A DNA stretch of 15,602 bases, from positions 477 through 16,078 of the forward strand of contig DCTV01000011.1 in the NCBI GenBank assembly GCA_002329665.1, in the 5' to 3' direction. Below the pieces are notes generated by a model, which was given only the letters and a program-made list of their open reading frames with translations, was not told where the DNA came from and did no database searches. A program made the translations under genes and the position numbers. Source of the stretch: Christensenella sp. UBA1431 (GTDB taxonomy: Bacteria > Bacillota > Clostridia > Christensenellales > UBA1431). Each line of letters starts with the position of its first letter. Within the stretch, counting starts at the first letter, position 1. Positions 12,936 through 15,602 of the stretch are shown one piece after another.

Positions 12936-13856
12936 TCATTGCAGTACCTTGATGATCGTCGGCCCGAGCAGGATGATGAAGATCACCGGGAAAATGAACA
13001 GGACCATCGGCGGCATCATCCGGACCGGGGCCTTCATGCCCTTTTCCTGTGCCTGTTGCCTCCTGTTGATCCGTAGCTGCTGGGCCTGGGACCGCAGCAC
13101 GTTCTTCATCGGCGTCCCGAACTGTTCGGACTGCACCACCGCGGAGGCGAAGGTCTGCAGTTCCGCCACGTTTGTCCGACGGTTGAGGGAAGCGAGCGCT
13201 TCCCGTCGCGGCTTGCCCATCCGTACCTCCCGATACACCTGGCTGAGTTCGTCGACAAGCGGGCCTTTGAACCGATCCGTCACCTTCAGCAAAGCCGCGT
13301 CGAAGCTCAGGCCCGCTTCCATGCTCACGCTGAGCACGTCCATGACGCTTGGCAACTGGTGCTGTATGGCCCGTTGCCTCGATTTGATGCGGGACCTGAG
13401 GACGAACCTCGGGAGCAGCACCGCCAGGATGAGGGCGAAAAGCAGAATAAGCAGCTGGATGCGCAGTTCGGCATTGAGCAGCAGGGCCGCGGCGCCCCCG
13501 GCCACCAACACCGCCGCAGTCACGAGGAGCCGCAGGAACATGAACTCCTGCACCGGCATGCGCACCCCCCCGAGCCGGAGCTCGTTGGCCAGCCTCAGGT
13601 TGCGCTCCGTCTTCTTGGCTGAGGCCTTGAATCCGCGCCGGGACAGCCTGGAAAAGAAGCCGGCCGCCCTTTTCAGCGCCGTGTGGACGAAGCGCTGGTA
13701 GAAGCTTTTCTCCAGTTCTTCGTCCAGATAGACCGGCTGGCCGCTAAGCCGCCTGAGGCGCTGTTTCTTGACGGTCTCCCTTACGATGGTCTCCCGGCAG
13801 CACGCCAGCGTAACCAGCAGCGCGAACGCGGAAGAGCTCGCCACCAGCAGTTCCAT
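12936..13856 (-). CDS. tadC: Tad pilus inner-membrane platform protein TadC (type II secretion F domain)
   Basis: TadC pairs with TadB to form the inner-membrane platform on which the CpaF/TadA motor assembles Flp-type pili. The 306-residue protein has an N-terminal membrane helix (about 3-20), a central helix pair (about 106-152), a cytoplasmic T2SSF domain with QLPSVMDVLSVSMEAGLSFD (167-186) and QFGTPMKNVLRSQAQ (245-259), and a C-terminal helix (about 281-302). This layout matches TadC. The ATG at 13856 has GGAGG eight bases upstream. It begins 13 bases after the tadB stop and its stop overlaps a possible DUF192 start. The downstream pseudopilin genes (tadE/F) usual in such clusters are not present on this side. 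Confidence 0.88.
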   Translation of the reverse strand: MELLVASSSAFALLVTLACCRETIVRETVKKQRLRRLSGQPVYLDEELEKSFYQRFVHTALKRAAGFFSRLSRRGFKASAKKTERNLRLANELRLGGVRMPVQEFMFLRLLVTAAVLVAGGAAALLLNAELRIQLLILLFALILAVLLPRFVLRSRIKSRQRAIQHQLPSVMDVLSVSMEAGLSFDAALLKVTDRFKGPLVDELSQVYREVRMGKPRREALASLNRRTNVAELQTFASAVVQSEQFGTPMKNVLRSQAQQLRINRRQQAQEKGMKAPVRMMPPMVLFIFPVIFIILLGPTIIKVLQ

Positions 13857-13869
13857 GTTGCGCCCCTCC

Positions 13870-14796
13870 TTAATACTTGATCGTCGCGATCTTCTTGATG
13901 ATCAAAAATCCGGTGATCTCCATCCCCGCCGCGACCACCAGCATGATAACGCCCATGGAGGTATCGAAAAACGTCTGGATGTACGACGGATTGATGAGCA
14001 TCAAAAGGCCGCCGATCGCCACCGGCAACATCCCGACCACGATGCTGCTGATCCGGCCGGAGGCGGTCATCACGCGGATGTCGTCCTTGAGCTTGATGCG
14101 TTCCTTGATGGTCTTAGACGTATTCTCCAGTATCTCCAAAAGGTTCCCGCCGACCTGTCGCTGTATCTGCACGGCCGAGACGGTCAGCATCAGGTCGGTG
14201 CTTCGAACCCGCTTCACCATGCCGTCCAGGGCGGCGTCGATGTCGCAACCCAGCTGTATCTCCCGGACAGTCCGCGCGAACTCCCTCGCGATCGGGTCGG
14301 GCATCTCCCTGGCGATGTTGCCCATAGCCTGCTGGAACGTCAGTCCCGAACGCAGGGAGTTCCCCATCAGCAGCAGGGCGTCTCCGAGCTGCCTTTCAAA
14401 GAGCCTGAGGCGCTTGCCCTTGGCCCTGCGGACCAGTAGCGGAGGCAGCAGCACCCCCAGCGCGGCGGCGGCGATCAGCGTGATGGGATGGGTGCGAAAC
14501 AGCATCAGGACCCCCGCGGGCACCAGCGCGGCGGCCAGCCACAGGGTCAGGAATTCCTCGGGCCGCATGCGCACGCCGGCGGACGCCAGTTCCTCCGCGA
14601 ACACCTTCGACACCGGTATCCGCCCGCGCTTCGGTTTTTTCTGCTTCACGGGCCGCACCTGCTCCTGCCGGCCCGCGAGCGCGCGCAGGCGCTGCTTCAC
14701 CAGCGTCCTTTGCGCCACGAACCTGTTGAGCAGGATGATCGCGCCGGAAAAAACGAATATCGCGGCCGATGCGGCCAGTATGACGCCTGGCATCAT
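13870..14796 (-). CDS. tadB: Tad pilus inner-membrane platform protein TadB (type II secretion F domain)
   Basis: Partner of TadC in the pilus assembly platform. The 308-residue protein has an N-terminal helix (about 4-24), a basic linker (KQKKPKRGR, 51-59), two central helices (about 82-122), the T2SSF domain with RQLGDALLLMGNSLRSGLTF (135-154) and QVGGNLLEILENTSKTIKER (214-233), then two C-terminal helices (about 250-268 and 280-300). GxSLRxG and VGGNLxExL are typical TadB blocks. Tandem ATGs at 14796 and 14793 follow GGAGG by five and eight bases; I took the first. It starts 17 bases after the cpaF stop. The frame stays open upstream into cpaF without a supported start. Confidence 0.9.
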   Translation of the reverse strand: MMPGVILAASAAIFVFSGAIILLNRFVAQRTLVKQRLRALAGRQEQVRPVKQKKPKRGRIPVSKVFAEELASAGVRMRPEEFLTLWLAAALVPAGVLMLFRTHPITLIAAAALGVLLPPLLVRRAKGKRLRLFERQLGDALLLMGNSLRSGLTFQQAMGNIAREMPDPIAREFARTVREIQLGCDIDAALDGMVKRVRSTDLMLTVSAVQIQRQVGGNLLEILENTSKTIKERIKLKDDIRVMTASGRISSIVVGMLPVAIGGLLMLINPSYIQTFFDTSMGVIMLVVAAGMEITGFLIIKKIATIKY

Positions 14797-14813
14797 GTAT
14801 CCCTCCCGGCGCG

Positions 14814-15602
14814 CTAGCTGAACCACTCTTCGAAGGTCGCCACGCCGTTGCTTTTGATCTTCCCCAGGCACTGGGGATAGATCCCCGTCCCCCTGAACCG
14901 GCCCTTGAACTTCCCCTGGCTATCCGTCTGCCCCTGGGTCTCGAACACGAACAGGTCCTGCATGCTCACTATGTCCCCTTCCATCCCCGTGACCTCTGTC
15001 ACGTTGACCACGCGCCGGGTACCGTCCCGCAGCCGCGCCTGCTGCACGATGATGTCCACCGCGGAGGCGATCTGGGTGCGTATGGCGATCAGGGGCAGTT
15101 CCATGCCCGCCATCATGACCATCGTTTCGATCCTCGCGATGGCGTCCCTGGGCGAGTTGGCGTGCGCCGTGGTAAGGGAACCGTCGTGCCCCGTGTTCAT
15201 GGCCTGCAACATGTCCAGCGCCTCGCTGGAACGGACCTCGCCGACGATGATGCGGTCGGGACGCATCCGCAGCGCGTTGCGGACCAGGTCGCGTATAGTC
15301 ACCTCGCCCCGGCCCTCCGTGTTGGGCGGCCGGCTTTCGAGCGTGACCACGTGGGCCTGATTAAGCTGTATCTCGGCGGCGTCTTCGATGGAAACGATGC
15401 GTTCGTCGTCCGGGATGAAACCCGAGAGGACGTTGAGCAGCGTCGTCTTGCCGCTCCCCGTCCCGCCGGAGACGACGATGTTGAGCCGGCCCTTCACGCA
15501 GGCTTCCAAAAAGCTGATCATTTTGGGTGAAAGGGAGCCGAAATCTATGAGGTCCCGGGCGGTGTAGGGCGTCTTTGAAAACTTGCGGATCGTCACCACC
15601 GG
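14814..15602 (-). CDS. cpaF: Tad pilus assembly ATPase CpaF/TadA, 5' part outside window
   Basis: Secretion ATPase of the VirB11/PilT superfamily that powers Flp pilus assembly. The 262 visible residues are the C-terminal catalytic domain: Walker A GGTGSGKT (46-53), the [10 protein letters not shown] block (71-80), Walker B RIIVGEVR (117-124) and the His box [13 protein letters not shown] (138-150). Family members are about 430-480 residues, so the N-terminal domain and start lie beyond base 15602. The stop is TAG. Immediately downstream are tadB and tadC, confirming CpaF/TadA rather than VirB11 or GspE. The extreme C-terminus ends with [16 protein letters not shown], as in CpaF proteins. Confidence 0.94.
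   Translation of the reverse strand, partial: PVVTIRKFSKTPYTARDLIDFGSLSPKMISFLEACVKGRLNIVVSGGTGSGKTTLLNVLSGFIPDDERIVSIEDAAEIQLNQAHVVTLESRPPNTEGRGEVTIRDLVRNALRMRPDRIIVGEVRSSEALDMLQAMNTGHDGSLTTAHANSPRDAIARIETMVMMAGMELPLIAIRTQIASAVDIIVQQARLRDGTRRVVNVTEVTGMEGDIVSMQDLFVFETQGQTDSQGKFKGRFRGTGIYPQCLGKIKSNGVATFEEWFS

Noticed and set aside
1..15602. CRISPR arrays, prophage, transposase or defence system genes
   Set aside because: None seen: no spaced direct repeats and no recognisable nuclease, integrase or capsid protein in any frame.

Overview
The window is GC-rich, densely packed DNA that looks like the chromosome of a low-redundancy Firmicute, most likely a clostridial anaerobe. The support is consistent AGGAGG-type ribosome binding sites, frequent TTG/GTG starts or near-starts, SigA-type promoters (several with extended TGnTATAAT -10 boxes), a Tad-pilus operon, a ComFB gene and a DivIVA-like coiled-coil gene. 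This placement is inference; there is no rRNA or tRNA in the window to confirm it. I see no transposase, integrase, phage gene or CRISPR array.

Layout. (1) Positions 2-5566, minus strand: a tight four-gene run read copA (Cu+ P-type ATPase) -> family 2 glycosyltransferase -> rmuC -> apbE (cut by the window edge). Gaps are 21, 1 and -4 bases, and an extended -10 promoter and SD lie just before copA. (2) Positions 5567-5918: no protein gene, but a minus-strand extended -10 promoter, a hairpin-rich stretch of about 240 bases and an intrinsic terminator, i.e. a candidate stand-alone structured RNA. The terminator of the next gene also lies here. (3) 5919-6905, minus: an unusual cysteine-synthase-family PLP enzyme, divergent from (4) 7089-8227, plus: a ChbG/YdjC-type carbohydrate deacetylase and a small four-helix membrane protein. 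(5) 8364-8657, plus: a stand-alone ComFB protein. (6) 8658-8835: a second hairpin-rich, GU-wobble-paired stretch whose extended -10 promoter incorporates the stop codon of the preceding gene; a candidate minus-strand RNA. (7) 8836-11268, minus: an FGGY carbohydrate kinase followed by an SDR dehydrogenase. They are driven by a perfect TTGACA-17-TATAAT promoter with a 21-base palindrome in the leader, and a very strong hairpin lies between the two genes. This looks like a regulated sugar or polyol catabolic unit. (8) 11510-15602, minus: the end of a Tad/type IVc pilus operon (CpaF ATPase, TadB, TadC), followed by a DUF192 protein and a DivIVA-like coiled-coil protein, closed by an 11-bp-stem terminator.

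The most interesting material is the two unassigned structured RNA candidates (about 5608-5851 and 8660-8823), the altered active-site loops of the cysteine-synthase homologue, and the DUF192/DivIVA-like pair appended to the Tad genes. I could not match either RNA to a family I know (6S, SRP, tmRNA, RNase P and common riboswitches were considered), so they remain candidates.
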